Below, piece by piece: positions 9,240 to 17,257 of a DNA stretch of 64,000 nt. The stretch spans positions 1-64,000 of the forward strand of contig JANLOO010000056.1 of the NCBI GenBank assembly GCA_031366605.1, in the 5' to 3' direction. The position numbers and the translations under genes are program-made. Below the pieces are notes generated by a model. The model made no database searches. It was not told where the DNA came from and saw nothing but the letters and a program-made list of their open reading frames with translations. Positions within the stretch are counted from its first letter, which is position 1. Every line of letters begins with the position of its first letter. This DNA is from CALMEC01 sp031366605. Its GTDB lineage: Bacteria; Actinomycetota; Thermoleophilia; Miltoncostaeales; Miltoncostaeaceae.

Positions 9240-10255
9240 GTGCTTTTGCCTCCAATGGTGACTGGTCGTCCCGAGTCGTGCATGGATTGGGTCATGGCCT
9301 CCAGGACCTCGACGACCGCAAGGCCGGCAACGGCATCGGACATCGGCGCGGTGCCGTTCGCGACGCAGTCCGCGAAGTGCTCGCACACGCGGCGCAGCGG
9401 CTCGGTGCCGTCGATCTTTGGGATGTGGATGTCGCCCGAGCGCACCTGGATGTACTCGCCGTACGTGGCCGTGTGGGTGATCGGGCCCTTGTCGTAGATC
9501 GTGACCTTGCGTTCGGTCTCCATGTCGTCAAAGACGACCATGCGTTCTGAGCCGATCACGGTCATCTTGCGCATCTTGTGCGGATCGAGCCACGACAGGT
9601 GCAGGTGGCCGGTCACCCCGGATGGGAACCGCACGTGGCCGAACACGACGTCTTCGACGCCGGGTTGGAGGTACGAGGTGCCCCACGCGGCGACCTCCGA
9701 GGGGCGTTCGCCCGCCAGCCAGATCATGACCGAGATGTCGTGCGGGCCCAGGCTCCACAAGGCGTTCTCGTCGGGGCGCACGATCCCCAGGTTTTGACGG
9801 TTGCCGTACATGTAGAACGTCCGGTCGCCCAGCGCGCCCTCGTCGATCAGGTCCTTGACCCGCTGCAAACCGGGGTGGTAGACGAGCAGGTGGTCGACCA
9901 TGGCGATCAGGCCGCGCTCGCTCGCCAGGTCGCTGACCCGTCGCGCGTCGGCGACGGTCAGGGCCAGGGGCTTTTCGACGAACACGTGCTTGCCGGCCTC
10001 GAGGGCACGCACCGCCAAGTTCGCATGCGTCGGTACCGAGGTCGCGATGACCACGGCGTCCAGGGTCTCGTCGCCCAGCAGGTCGTCCAGGTCGCGTGTG
10101 AACGTGCTTGCCGGGAACGCCGGGCGGTGGCGCTCCAGGATCTCCTCGTCCAGATCGCAGCAGTAGGCGAGCTCACAACCGGGGAGCCGATCGAAGTTCC
10201 GCGCGAGGTTGGGGCCCCAGTAGTTGAGGCCGACGACGCCGAGGCGGATGCTCAC
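9236..10255 (-). CDS. Gfo/Idh/MocA-family sugar dehydrogenase, WbpB-like
   Basis: 339 residues from a GTG at 10255 whose GTGA overlaps the stop of the nucleotide-sugar dehydrogenase. N-terminal Rossmann fold: RLGVVGLNYWGPNLARNF (GxxYWG variant), then AVVIATSVPTHANLAVRALEAGKHVFVEKPLAL, which contains the catalytic EKP lysine, then ALWSLGPHDISVMIWLAG with the family Asp/His pair. The context (WbpA-like enzyme upstream, acetyltransferase downstream) suggests 3-oxidation of a UDP-N-acetyl-uronic acid. The 3-aminotransferase (WbpE) that would act next is not in the window. Confidence 0.82.
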   Translation of the reverse strand: MSIRLGVVGLNYWGPNLARNFDRLPGCELAYCCDLDEEILERHRPAFPASTFTRDLDDLLGDETLDAVVIATSVPTHANLAVRALEAGKHVFVEKPLALTVADARRVSDLASERGLIAMVDHLLVYHPGLQRVKDLIDEGALGDRTFYMYGNRQNLGIVRPDENALWSLGPHDISVMIWLAGERPSEVAAWGTSYLQPGVEDVVFGHVRFPSGVTGHLHLSWLDPHKMRKMTVIGSERMVVFDDMETERKVTIYDKGPITHTATYGEYIQVRSGDIHIPKIDGTEPLRRVCEHFADCVANGTAPMSDAVAGLAVVEVLEAMTQSMHDSGRPVTIGGKST

Positions 10256-11520
10256 AGCTTCCAGACCTTGCCGTCGACGACCGGGACGACATTGCGGAAG
10301 TCCACGACCAAAGGCGCCTCGCGGGCGATCATTTCCCAATCGATTCCGTCGTGTGCGGTGACCACGGCGACCGCATCCACGCTGTTGAGCAGCTCGGCGT
10401 CCAGCGGCACGCTGTGCAGCCCCACCTTGGCCAGCTGCGGCACGTGGGGGTCGTGGTAGGCGACCTGGGCGCCCTCGTCGGCGAGCAGGTCGATGATCTT
10501 GAGCGCCGGGCTCTCGCGCATGTCGTTGACGTTGGCCTTGTAGGCGACGCCGATGACCAGGACGCGGCTGCCGTTGAGCGGCTTGCGGCGGCTGTTGAGC
10601 GCACGCGAGACCTTGCCCACGCAGAACGCCGGCATCTGTGAGTTGATCTTGCCCGCCAGCTCGATGAACTCGGTGTGGAACTCAAACTCACGGGCCTTCC
10701 ACGTCAGGTAGAACGGGTCGATCGGGATGCAATGGCCGCCCAGACCGGGGCCGGGCCGAAACGGCATGAACCCGAATGGTTTGGTGGCGGCCGCGTCGAT
10801 GACGTCCCAGACGTCGATGTTCATACGGTCACAGAGCATCGCCAGCTCGTTGACCAGGGCGATGTTGACGCTGCGGAAGATGTTCTCGAGCAGTTTGGTC
10901 ATCTCGGCCACCTCGGGGGTGGCGACCGGGACCAGGTTGTCGCACGCGGTCCCGTAGACCTCCATCGCGCGGCGTGTGCATTCGGGGGTCAGGCCGCCGA
11001 CGACCTTCGGCGTCGTGCGCGTCGTCCAGTCGACACGGCCGGGGTCGACGCGCTCTGGCGAGAATGCCAGGTGGAAGTCCTTGCCGGCGACAAGCCCCGA
11101 GCGCTCGAGCACCGGACCCAGCTCGTCGCGCGTCGTTCCGGGGTAGGTCGTGCTCTCGAGGATCACCAACTGGCCGGCGCGCAACCGTTGCGACAGGCTC
11201 TCCGCCGCGCCCAACACGGCCGACAGATCCGGCTCACGATGCTCGTTGAGCGGCGTGGGCAGGCAGATGATGATCGTCTCGACCCACCGCATGGCATCCC
11301 ACGAGGTCGTCGCCCGGACCAGGCCGTCGGCGACGAGGGGGGCGAGCCGCTCAGAGGAGACGTCCTCGATGTACGACTCGCCGCGGTTCAGCATGTCGAC
11401 CTTGGACTGCACGGCATCGAGGCCCAGCACCGCGACGCCGGCTTCGGCGAGGGTGGTGGCGAGCGGCAGTCCGACGTATCCCATTCCGATCACGCCGACT
11501 TGCGGCGAGCGGTCGGTCAC
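10252..11520 (-). CDS. Nucleotide-sugar (UDP-N-acetylhexosamine) dehydrogenase, WbpA/WecC-like
   Basis: 422 residues: NAD-binding GVIGMGYVGLPLATTLAEAG, central domain ATPEVAEMTKLLENIFRSVNIALVNELA, catalytic Cys in PGPGLGGHCIPIDPFYL, and a C-terminal UDP-binding domain (VLVIGVAYKANVNDMRESPALKI). The enzyme oxidises the C6 hydroxyl of a UDP-sugar to a carboxylate, using two NAD+. The sequence type (GGHCIPIDP, HTEFIELAGKIN) fits UDP-GlcNAc/ManNAc rather than UDP-glucose dehydrogenases. It heads a three-gene minus-strand operon joined by 4-bp overlaps. The start region diverges from the small membrane-protein gene at 11575. Confidence 0.87.
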   Translation of the reverse strand: MTDRSPQVGVIGMGYVGLPLATTLAEAGVAVLGLDAVQSKVDMLNRGESYIEDVSSERLAPLVADGLVRATTSWDAMRWVETIIICLPTPLNEHREPDLSAVLGAAESLSQRLRAGQLVILESTTYPGTTRDELGPVLERSGLVAGKDFHLAFSPERVDPGRVDWTTRTTPKVVGGLTPECTRRAMEVYGTACDNLVPVATPEVAEMTKLLENIFRSVNIALVNELAMLCDRMNIDVWDVIDAAATKPFGFMPFRPGPGLGGHCIPIDPFYLTWKAREFEFHTEFIELAGKINSQMPAFCVGKVSRALNSRRKPLNGSRVLVIGVAYKANVNDMRESPALKIIDLLADEGAQVAYHDPHVPQLAKVGLHSVPLDAELLNSVDAVAVVTAHDGIDWEMIAREAPLVVDFRNVVPVVDGKVWKL

Positions 11521-11574
11521 AGGCAGTGGGTTGTGGGGCTTGAGGTGCGCATCGCGCTCGCTATCGTAGCCAAC

Positions 11575-12159
11575 ATGGCCGATGTCTTGTTGGCGGGCCT
11601 CCCGCGGATTGCTCGAGTGGCCGAGGAAGTGCGGCTGCGGGGGTGGTTGGCGGTCGCAACGGCCGGTGCGGCGGCGGCGTGGTGGACGATCCAGTGGCTC
11701 CTCGATCAGCCGCTGCGGCCGGGGCGTACTGGGCTCGTCGCGGTCGTTGTCGCGGCGCTGGCCGGCATCGCTGGTCTGATCAACGTTCCGCGTCGCTTGC
11801 GAGAAGGGTTACGTGAGCCGCGCGTACCGTCCCCGCGGGTGGTCTACGAGACGCGCGCGGACGGGCGCGACCGGCGCATCCGGCTGAGCGGCGCCGTGTT
11901 CCTTTCGGCCATCGTCATCCTGACGTTCGATCGCCTCGCCGGGTGGGAGGGCCTCACGGCCGGAGCGATCGTGGGCGTTGCCGTGAGCGTCGGTCTGACG
12001 GACCTGCTCGAGGCCCGACGGTGGCATCGGGCCGAGCGTGCGCGTGAGGCCGAGTTGTACGTCCGCATCGCCCCAGGTGCCCTGGTCGCGAGCTACGGTG
12101 AAGCCGACATCTACGAGCTGCCGGCCCCACCGCCTGAGGTGCCACCCGACTGGCACTGA
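11575..12159 (+). CDS. Small membrane protein of unknown function
   Basis: 194 residues from ATG 11575; longer frames to the left would run antisense through the dehydrogenase gene. Two hydrophobic hairpins are seen: WLAVATAGAAAAWWTIQWLL plus GLVAVVVAALAGIAGLI, and FLSAIVILTFDRLAG plus GLTAGAIVGVAVSVGLTDLL. A soluble acidic, Pro-rich tail ends IYELPAPPPEVPPDWH. The loop VVYETRADGRDRRIRLS lies between the two hairpins. I recognise no family. It is transcribed divergently from the UDP-aminosugar operon with only 54 bp between starts, so they probably share a regulatory region. Confidence 0.65.
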   Translation: MADVLLAGLPRIARVAEEVRLRGWLAVATAGAAAAWWTIQWLLDQPLRPGRTGLVAVVVAALAGIAGLINVPRRLREGLREPRVPSPRVVYETRADGRDRRIRLSGAVFLSAIVILTFDRLAGWEGLTAGAIVGVAVSVGLTDLLEARRWHRAERAREAELYVRIAPGALVASYGEADIYELPAPPPEVPPDWH

Positions 12160-12215
12160 CCGCCGCTCACGCCGCTGCAGATCCAACTTTGTGACACCGC
12201 GGGCCGTGCCCGGAA

Positions 12216-12278
12216 CGACCCTTCCCGACACCCCGAAAGCCGTCTGGGCGAGCGGCTTCCCGGGCAATCCGGTGTCAG
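12216..12278. repeat. 63-bp intergenic repeat, copy 1
   Basis: This stretch aligns without gaps to 36925-36987, 49 of 63 positions identical by hand count. The conserved ends are CGACCCTTC/TCGACACCCCG and AATCCGGTGTCAG. The ends contain GACACC and GGTGTC, which can pair. In this copy an inner AAGCCG/CGGCTT pair adds a second stem. Both copies lie just downstream of a gene end, so it may be a dispersed REP- or MITE-like element or a transcript 3'-end structure. The function is unknown. Confidence 0.6.
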
Positions 12279-12346
12279 ACACGGTTAACCGTCCCTTAAC
12301 CGGTTTGTGCGCAAGTTCAGGCACACCAGCAGCGGACGCTCCGCGG

Positions 12347-13414
12347 CTATGACGCGGACAGGATGACGTGCGCGATGCGCTCTGAGGCGTTGCCGTCACC
12401 GTAGTACCGGGGGCGTTCGGCGGGCACGGCGCGGTCGGCCAATGCGGCGGTGACACGTGCGGGGTTCATCCCGGTCAGGTGGTTGAAGCCACCTTCGACG
12501 ATCTCGACCCATTCGGTCTCGTCGCGCAACGTGACGCACGGGATGCCATGGAAGTACGCCTCTTTCTGCACGCCCCCTGAGTCGGTCACGACTGCCCTGG
12601 CGGCGACGAGCAGTGCGGTGAAGTCCAGGTAGCCCACGGGTGGGGCGACGTGCAGGTCGGGGATCGTTGCCAGGCGCTCCCACAGGCCTGCCTGCTCCAG
12701 TTTGTGACGCGTTCGGGGGTGGACGGGGAACACGGCGGGTTCGCCGATGGCGCCGAGCACCTCAACGAGCGCGGCGAGCGCCTGTGGCGTGTCTGTGGCC
12801 GCGGCGCGGTGCACGGTGACCAGGACGTAGCCGCCCGGCTCCAGGCCGAACGCGTGCGGGCCCTCCCGGCGTGCCGCAACGGGTGCAAACAGCAGTGCCG
12901 CGTCGTACATGACGTCGCCAACGTTGTGGACACCCGCCGTGATGCCCTCCCGAGCGAGGTTCGCCACCGCGGCGTCGGTCGGCACGAACAGCAGCTCGGA
13001 CAGGTGGTCGGTGACCACGCGGTTCTGCTCCTCGGGCATCGACCGCACGAACGAGCGCAAGCCGGCCTCCACGTGCGCAACCGGGATGTCCCGCTTCGCC
13101 GCCGCGAGCGCGCCGCCAAGCGTCGTGGTCGTGTCGCCGTAGACCAGGACCATGTCCGGTCGCTCGGCGACAAGGAGCGGGTCAAGGCGCTGCAGGATCA
13201 GCGCGAGCTGCGCGTTGGGCGTCCCTGGACCGATCTCGAGCGCGTGGTCGGGCGCCGGAATGTCCAACTCGTCGAAGAACAGATCAGCCAACTCGGGGTC
13301 GTAATGCTGGCCGCTGTGGACCAACACTTCGTCGACGTGGCGACGCAAGGCGCGTGCGAGGGGCGCCGCCTTGACGAACTGCGGGCGGTTGCCGATGACC
13401 GAGAGGACCTTCAC
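12347..13414 (-). CDS. wecB: UDP-N-acetylglucosamine 2-epimerase, non-hydrolysing
   Basis: 355 residues from GTG 13414, whose GTGA overlaps the TGA of ccdA. Conserved stretches: VIGNRPQFVKAAPLARAL, VHSGQHYDPELADLFF, VLVYGDTTTTLGGALAA, VAHVEAGLRSF, and VVTDSGGVQKEAYFHGIPCVTLRDETEW. These are the UDP-binding and catalytic segments of WecB/WbpI-type epimerases, which interconvert UDP-GlcNAc and UDP-ManNAc (or the 2,3-diacetamido uronate for WbpI). The dehydrogenase operon just to the right supports a role in a ManNAc-type uronic acid for surface polysaccharide. The 63-bp repeat lies beyond its stop. Confidence 0.9.
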   Translation of the reverse strand: MKVLSVIGNRPQFVKAAPLARALRRHVDEVLVHSGQHYDPELADLFFDELDIPAPDHALEIGPGTPNAQLALILQRLDPLLVAERPDMVLVYGDTTTTLGGALAAAKRDIPVAHVEAGLRSFVRSMPEEQNRVVTDHLSELLFVPTDAAVANLAREGITAGVHNVGDVMYDAALLFAPVAARREGPHAFGLEPGGYVLVTVHRAAATDTPQALAALVEVLGAIGEPAVFPVHPRTRHKLEQAGLWERLATIPDLHVAPPVGYLDFTALLVAARAVVTDSGGVQKEAYFHGIPCVTLRDETEWVEIVEGGFNHLTGMNPARVTAALADRAVPAERPRYYGDGNASERIAHVILSAS

Positions 13415-14154
13415 AGCCCGATGCCCAGGCTGCTGATCTTCTGGGTGATGACGGTGAATCGACCGGTCGCCACCAGGATCCCCAACAAGATCGTGACCGT
13501 ACCGGCGACGAGGTTGATGATCCGCCAGTGGTCGCGGACTTTGCGGGAGATCGACATGGTTTGGGTCAAGAAGAGCCCGGCGAAGAGGAAGGGAATGCCG
13601 AGGCCCAGAGCGTACGTGAACAGCAACGACGCTCCGATCTTGGGTGACTCGGTCGGGACCGCGAGCGAGAGCACCTGTCCCAGAAACGGTCCCGTGCAGG
13701 GCGTCCATGCGATCGCGAACGCAGCGCCCGCGAGCGTCACCCCGGCGAGCGTGGTCGGCCGCTTCATGATCGCCAGGCGCTTCTCGCCCTGCAGGAAGCG
13801 CAGGCGTGGCAGGAACACCATCAGGATCCCCATCGCGATCAGCAACAGGCCGCTGACCACATTGACGGTGTCGCGATCGCCGTTGAGCGAGTTGCCGAGG
13901 TATCCGGCGCCGGCGCCCCACAGCGTGAACATCGCGGCAAAGCCCGCCACGAAGGCCCCTGTCGTCCGTACGACCGATGTCGCGCGAACGGCGACGGTCG
14001 CGGCCCCGGTCAACTCGTCATACGACGCCCCGGAGACAAACGACAGGTACCCCGGCACGAGCGCGAGCGCGCAGGGACTCGCGAACGAGACGAATCCCGC
14101 CGCAAGCGCGTCGGCGTATGTGAGCACGTTGACGTCGACCGCCATCCCGCGCAT
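13411..14154 (-). CDS. ccdA: CcdA/DsbD-type cytochrome c biogenesis membrane protein
   Basis: 247 residues with about six to seven membrane helices. The two redox cysteines of the CcdA family are visible, in SFASPCALALVPGYLSFVSG and AIAWTPCTGPFLGQVLSLA. CcdA passes electrons from cytoplasmic thioredoxin across the membrane, keeping apocytochrome cysteines reduced for heme attachment. A c-type heme protein (qcrC, CxxCH) is encoded later in this window. The start may instead be the ATG nine bases downstream (MAVDV). It precedes and overlaps wecB, an odd functional pairing that may be only transcriptional. Confidence 0.87.
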   Translation of the reverse strand: MRGMAVDVNVLTYADALAAGFVSFASPCALALVPGYLSFVSGASYDELTGAATVAVRATSVVRTTGAFVAGFAAMFTLWGAGAGYLGNSLNGDRDTVNVVSGLLLIAMGILMVFLPRLRFLQGEKRLAIMKRPTTLAGVTLAGAAFAIAWTPCTGPFLGQVLSLAVPTESPKIGASLLFTYALGLGIPFLFAGLFLTQTMSISRKVRDHWRIINLVAGTVTILLGILVATGRFTVITQKISSLGIGL

Positions 14155-14245
14155 CGTAGCCGCAGGGGGTTAAGGGAACGTGAACAGGTGGCGATCCAGG
14201 ACAACGGTCATCACGGGACGCCGAAGCTGCACGTCCAGACCTCAA

Positions 14246-14289
14246 TGGGCCGTGAAGGGGTCGAACCTTCGACCTTGGGATTAAGAGTC
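14246..14289 (-). repeat. Partial tRNA-Lys copy (attachment-site repeat, copy 1)
   Basis: TGGGCCGTGAAGGGGTCGAA and the 24 bases after it repeat the 3' half of the tRNA-Lys gene at 32513-32585 with one mismatch (G for A). The copy runs from the discriminator base through the T-arm to the anticodon loop (ATTAAGAGTC) and stops there. It has no D-arm, so it is not a tRNA gene. A half-tRNA copy of this type is the scar left where a mobile element recombined at the tRNA 3' end. It marks the left edge of the accessory region: core-type genes (ccdA, wecB) lie to its left. Confidence 0.8.
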
Positions 14290-14617
14290 GCTCCCGGCGT
14301 CTCCTTCTATCTCACGATGTCCCTCTGATGCAGGCGTCTTGCGTGAGCGGCAGGGAGGTGATCTCACCCCATCTCAGGTGGTCGTGTTGACCCCCTGTTG
14401 ACCCCCCGGCGACTGAGTGGGAGGCGAATGCGGAGATCAACTCGTTTGATACGAAGGCAGGCTCAGAAGGTGATCGATGTCGCGATGGAGTCTCCGTACC
14501 ATCTCTCGTCGAGGAGCAGAAACGACCCCTGCTCGCGAGCCCGCTCAAGTACACGATGTGCGATTGCACGCTTGCTTGGTTCCGGGACTGGAGGTCTCTG
14601 ACGCTGGCACCAAGTCC
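14290..14617. other. Gene-free flank between attachment repeat and IS630
   Basis: No convincing gene. It contains a paired motif at about 14388-14411 (GTGTTGACCCCCTGTTGACC), roughly 100 bp inside the attachment repeat. A similar pair (GTGTTGACCCCAGCGTTGACCCC) occurs at about 27895-27918, left of the middle repeat. These may be old recombinase arm sites or remains of the end of an integrase gene; nothing in translation confirms either. Confidence 0.4.
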
Positions 14618-15767
14618 TAGTGGTGTGTCTCGCAAATAGTTGGTGATTGCGGTGGGATGCGTTATGCGCTCGCCTACCTCCCCGCTCGCAGTTACCGATG
14701 AGCAGCGCTTGGTGTTGGAGAAGCTGGTCCGCTCGCGCACCGCCCCGCACCGTGACGTCCAGCGTGCGCGGGCTCTGTTGATGGCCTGCGATGGCGTCGC
14801 GAACACCAGGATTGCCGCTCTGGTCGGGGTCGCGCCAATGACGGTGAAGGCGTGGCGCGATCGGTTTTGCGACGATGGTCTGAAGGACTTCTCGGCGGTG
14901 CGCCCGGGGCGCGGACGCAAACCGTCGATCGCGGCGCAGAAGGTCGAGGAGATCGTGCGGTTGACGCTGCATGAGACGCCGCCCGGGGAGACGCTCTGGA
15001 GTTGCCGGACGATGGCGGCTCGGGCCGGCGTTTCGCCGGCGACGGTTCAGCGAATCTGGTCGGCCAGGGGACTCCAGCCGCATCGGGTCGAGACGTTCAA
15101 GCTCTCAAACGACCCGAGGTTCGAGGAGGAACTCGTCGACGTCGTCGGCCTGTACTTGAACCCTCCGGAGAAGGCGGTTGTGCTGTGCATGGACGAGAAG
15201 AGCCAGATCCAGGCGCTTGATCGCACCCAGCCGTCGTTGCCGATCAAGCCCGGGCGGGCGGGGACGATGACCCACGACTACAAGCGCAACGGGACCACGA
15301 CCCTGTTCGCCGCGCTCGATGTCCTGACCGGCTCGGTGATCGGACAATGCCTGCCGCGTCACCGACACGTCGAGTTTTTGAAGTTCCTACGCACAATCGA
15401 CCGGCAGGTCCCCAAGCGCCTACAGGTGCATCTGATCCTCGACAACTACGCCACCCACAACCACCCGAACGTGCGGGTCTGGTTGGCCAAGCACCCGCGG
15501 TTTGAGCTGCACTTCACGCCGACCGCGAGCTCGTGGCTCAACATGGTCGAGATCTTCTTCTCCAAGCTGACCGACAAGGCGATCCGCCGCGGCATCTTCC
15601 ACAGCGTCCCCGACCTGATCGACGCGATCCAAACCTATCTCGCGGTCCACAACGAGAACCCCGAACCATTCCAATGGACCGCCACCGCCGATCAGATCCT
15701 CGAGAAGGTCCGCCGCGGCCGAGTCACACTCAACGCAATCGCCAGCTAAAACTGAGACACACCACTA
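14618..15767 (+). mobile_element. Complete IS630-family insertion sequence with TA target duplication
   Basis: The element spans 14620-15765 (1146 bp). Its ends begin GTGGTGTGTCTC on the left and finish GAGACACACCAC on the right, a perfect 12-bp inverted repeat. Similarity continues inward: ATAGTTGGTGATTGCG against the complement TTAGCTGGCGATTGCG. It is flanked by TA at 14618-14619 and 15766-15767, the target duplication of IS630/Tc1-type elements. With an intact transposase it is potentially active. It sits between the left attachment repeat and the ROK promoter. Confidence 0.88.
14664..15749 (+). CDS. IS630-family transposase (intact)
   Basis: 361 residues from ATG 14664. The N-terminal region has two helix-turn-helix-like units (TRIAALVGVAPMTVKAWRDRF and CRTMAARAGVSPATVQRIWS). 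The DDE triad is readable as VLCMDEKSQIQ (first Asp), LILDNYATHNHP (second Asp) and SSWLNMVEIFFSKL (Glu). Length and motifs match full-length IS630 transposases, and there are no internal stops. It fills the element between the inverted repeats. Confidence 0.93.
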   Translation: MRSPTSPLAVTDEQRLVLEKLVRSRTAPHRDVQRARALLMACDGVANTRIAALVGVAPMTVKAWRDRFCDDGLKDFSAVRPGRGRKPSIAAQKVEEIVRLTLHETPPGETLWSCRTMAARAGVSPATVQRIWSARGLQPHRVETFKLSNDPRFEEELVDVVGLYLNPPEKAVVLCMDEKSQIQALDRTQPSLPIKPGRAGTMTHDYKRNGTTTLFAALDVLTGSVIGQCLPRHRHVEFLKFLRTIDRQVPKRLQVHLILDNYATHNHPNVRVWLAKHPRFELHFTPTASSWLNMVEIFFSKLTDKAIRRGIFHSVPDLIDAIQTYLAVHNENPEPFQWTATADQILEKVRRGRVTLNAIAS

Positions 15768-15888
15768 GCAGCCGAGACACGGCCGGGGCGAGTGCACCGG
15801 CTGGCGAGATCGGGAGCAGAGGGGAACGGGTGTGACGTGGCCGATGCGGGTCATGGATAGCATCGATACCGGACTTTGGACGATGATC

Positions 15889-15917
15889 TTGCAAAACTTC
15901 GTCGTGTGAGGTATAAA
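15889..15917 (+). promoter_or_regulatory. Sigma70-type promoter for the ROK/sugar operon
   Basis: TTGCAA at 15889-15894 and TATAAA at 15912-15917 are separated by exactly 17 bp, a near-ideal housekeeping promoter for this GC-rich DNA. It lies about 53 bp upstream of the ROK ATG (15971) and is oriented toward it. It also lies 120 bp beyond the IS630 right end, so it belongs to the operon rather than to the insertion sequence. The ROK protein may repress here; no clear palindromic operator was identified. Confidence 0.65.
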
Positions 15918-15970
15918 AGCGGTGCCACATGTGTTGGTTGACTCGTGGCTTCGGTTTGGAGGCGCGGTAA

Positions 15971-17191
15971 ATGTCGGAACGCGAGTCACGAGATAGATCG
16001 GGATCGGCGGGTGATGTCCTCCAGCTGATCCGCGACGGCCGGGCGCGCACCCGCGCCGAGCTCGTGCAGTTGACCGGTCTGGCCCGTTCCACAGTGACCC
16101 AGCGCGTGGACGCCCTGCTGGCCTTGCTCCTCGTCACCGAAGAACAAGGCGACACCTCCACCGGCGGCCGGCCGCCCGGCACGCTCTCCCTCAACAACGA
16201 GCGTGGTGTGGTGCTCGCCGCGGACGCCGGCGCCACGCACACCCGGGTCGCCGTCGCCGACCTCTCCGGCGTCATTCTGGCCGCCACCTCCGCTGACATC
16301 GACATCGTCGAGGGGCCGGCGGCTGTGCTCGACATGATCGCGGATCGCTTCGACGAGCTTCTCGCCAAGGCCGGACGCAATGCCGGCGAGGTGCGGGCCA
16401 TCGGCGTCGGCTTGCCCGGCCCTGTCGAGTTCTCGACCGGCAGGGCACAGAACCCGCCGATCATGCCCGGCTGGCACGACTACTCCGTGCCCGATCACCT
16501 GGCCCCCCGCTACCACGCCCCGGTGCTCGTCGACAACGACGTCAACATGATGGCCCTCGGCGAGTACTACCGGGAATGGCGCGATCGGGCCAACCACATC
16601 CTCTTCGTCAAGGTCGGGACCGGGATCGGCTGCGGTATCGTCGCCGGCGGGCGGATCCATCGCGGCGCCGATGGCGCGGCGGGCGACATCGGCCACATCC
16701 AGATCCCGGGGCACGATCACGACATCTGCCGGTGTGGCAACCCGGGTTGCCTGGAATCCGTCGCAGGCGGTGGCGCGATGGCGCGTCAACTGGGGGAGCT
16801 CGGTTTCGACACGCGCGATGCGCGAGACGTCGTTCGTCTGGCCCGCTCAGGCGAGTTGCAGGCGGTCCAGCTCATCCGCCAAGCCGGGCGCCTGCTGGGC
16901 GAGGTCCTCGCCGGCATCGTCAACTTCTTCAACCCGGACGCGATCGTCTTCGGCGGCGACATCGCGACCGCCGAGGACTATCTGTTCGCCGGCGTTCGCG
17001 AGGTCGTCTACCAGCGTTCGCTGCCGCTCGCGACGCGCAGGCTGCGTATCGCGCGGAGCGTCCTCGGTGACGACGCCGGCATCCACGGCGCGGCCGTGAT
17101 GGCCATCGAGCACATCCTCGCGCCCGACGCGGTCAATGCTGCGTTGGCGTCGGCCGGGCCGGCGAACGGATCGAAGAGGCGCGCGGCATGA
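15971..17191 (+). CDS. ROK-family transcriptional regulator of sugar use
   Basis: 406 residues. Residues 1-75 form a winged helix (VLQLIRDGRARTRAELVQLTGLARSTVTQRVDALL). The rest is a ROK sugar-kinase-like domain: ATP-site motif LAADAGATHTRVAVADL, VKVGTGIGCGIVAGGRIHRGADGAAGDIGH, and the zinc-binding CRCGNPGCLES with the upstream His. Such proteins usually repress sugar operons and are released by sugar ligand. It is the first gene after a strong promoter and precedes dehydrogenase and importer genes on the same strand, consistent with an autoregulated local repressor. Confidence 0.85.
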   Translation: MSERESRDRSGSAGDVLQLIRDGRARTRAELVQLTGLARSTVTQRVDALLALLLVTEEQGDTSTGGRPPGTLSLNNERGVVLAADAGATHTRVAVADLSGVILAATSADIDIVEGPAAVLDMIADRFDELLAKAGRNAGEVRAIGVGLPGPVEFSTGRAQNPPIMPGWHDYSVPDHLAPRYHAPVLVDNDVNMMALGEYYREWRDRANHILFVKVGTGIGCGIVAGGRIHRGADGAAGDIGHIQIPGHDHDICRCGNPGCLESVAGGGAMARQLGELGFDTRDARDVVRLARSGELQAVQLIRQAGRLLGEVLAGIVNFFNPDAIVFGGDIATAEDYLFAGVREVVYQRSLPLATRRLRIARSVLGDDAGIHGAAVMAIEHILAPDAVNAALASAGPANGSKRRAA

Positions 17192-17257
17192 CACCGCGCC
17201 TCCACACCCATGCGACGCACCGCGTCCGCGAAACGACAACCACGGGAAGGCCGCACG

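Noticed and set aside
10675..11574. Long open frame antisense to the nucleotide-sugar dehydrogenase
   Set aside because: It is a high-GC shadow. The real plus-strand gene starts at ATG 11575, and the upstream part has no protein-like motifs.
14246..14289. Possible tRNA gene
   Set aside because: Only the 3' half is present; there is no D-arm, no 5' acceptor strand and no complete anticodon stem.
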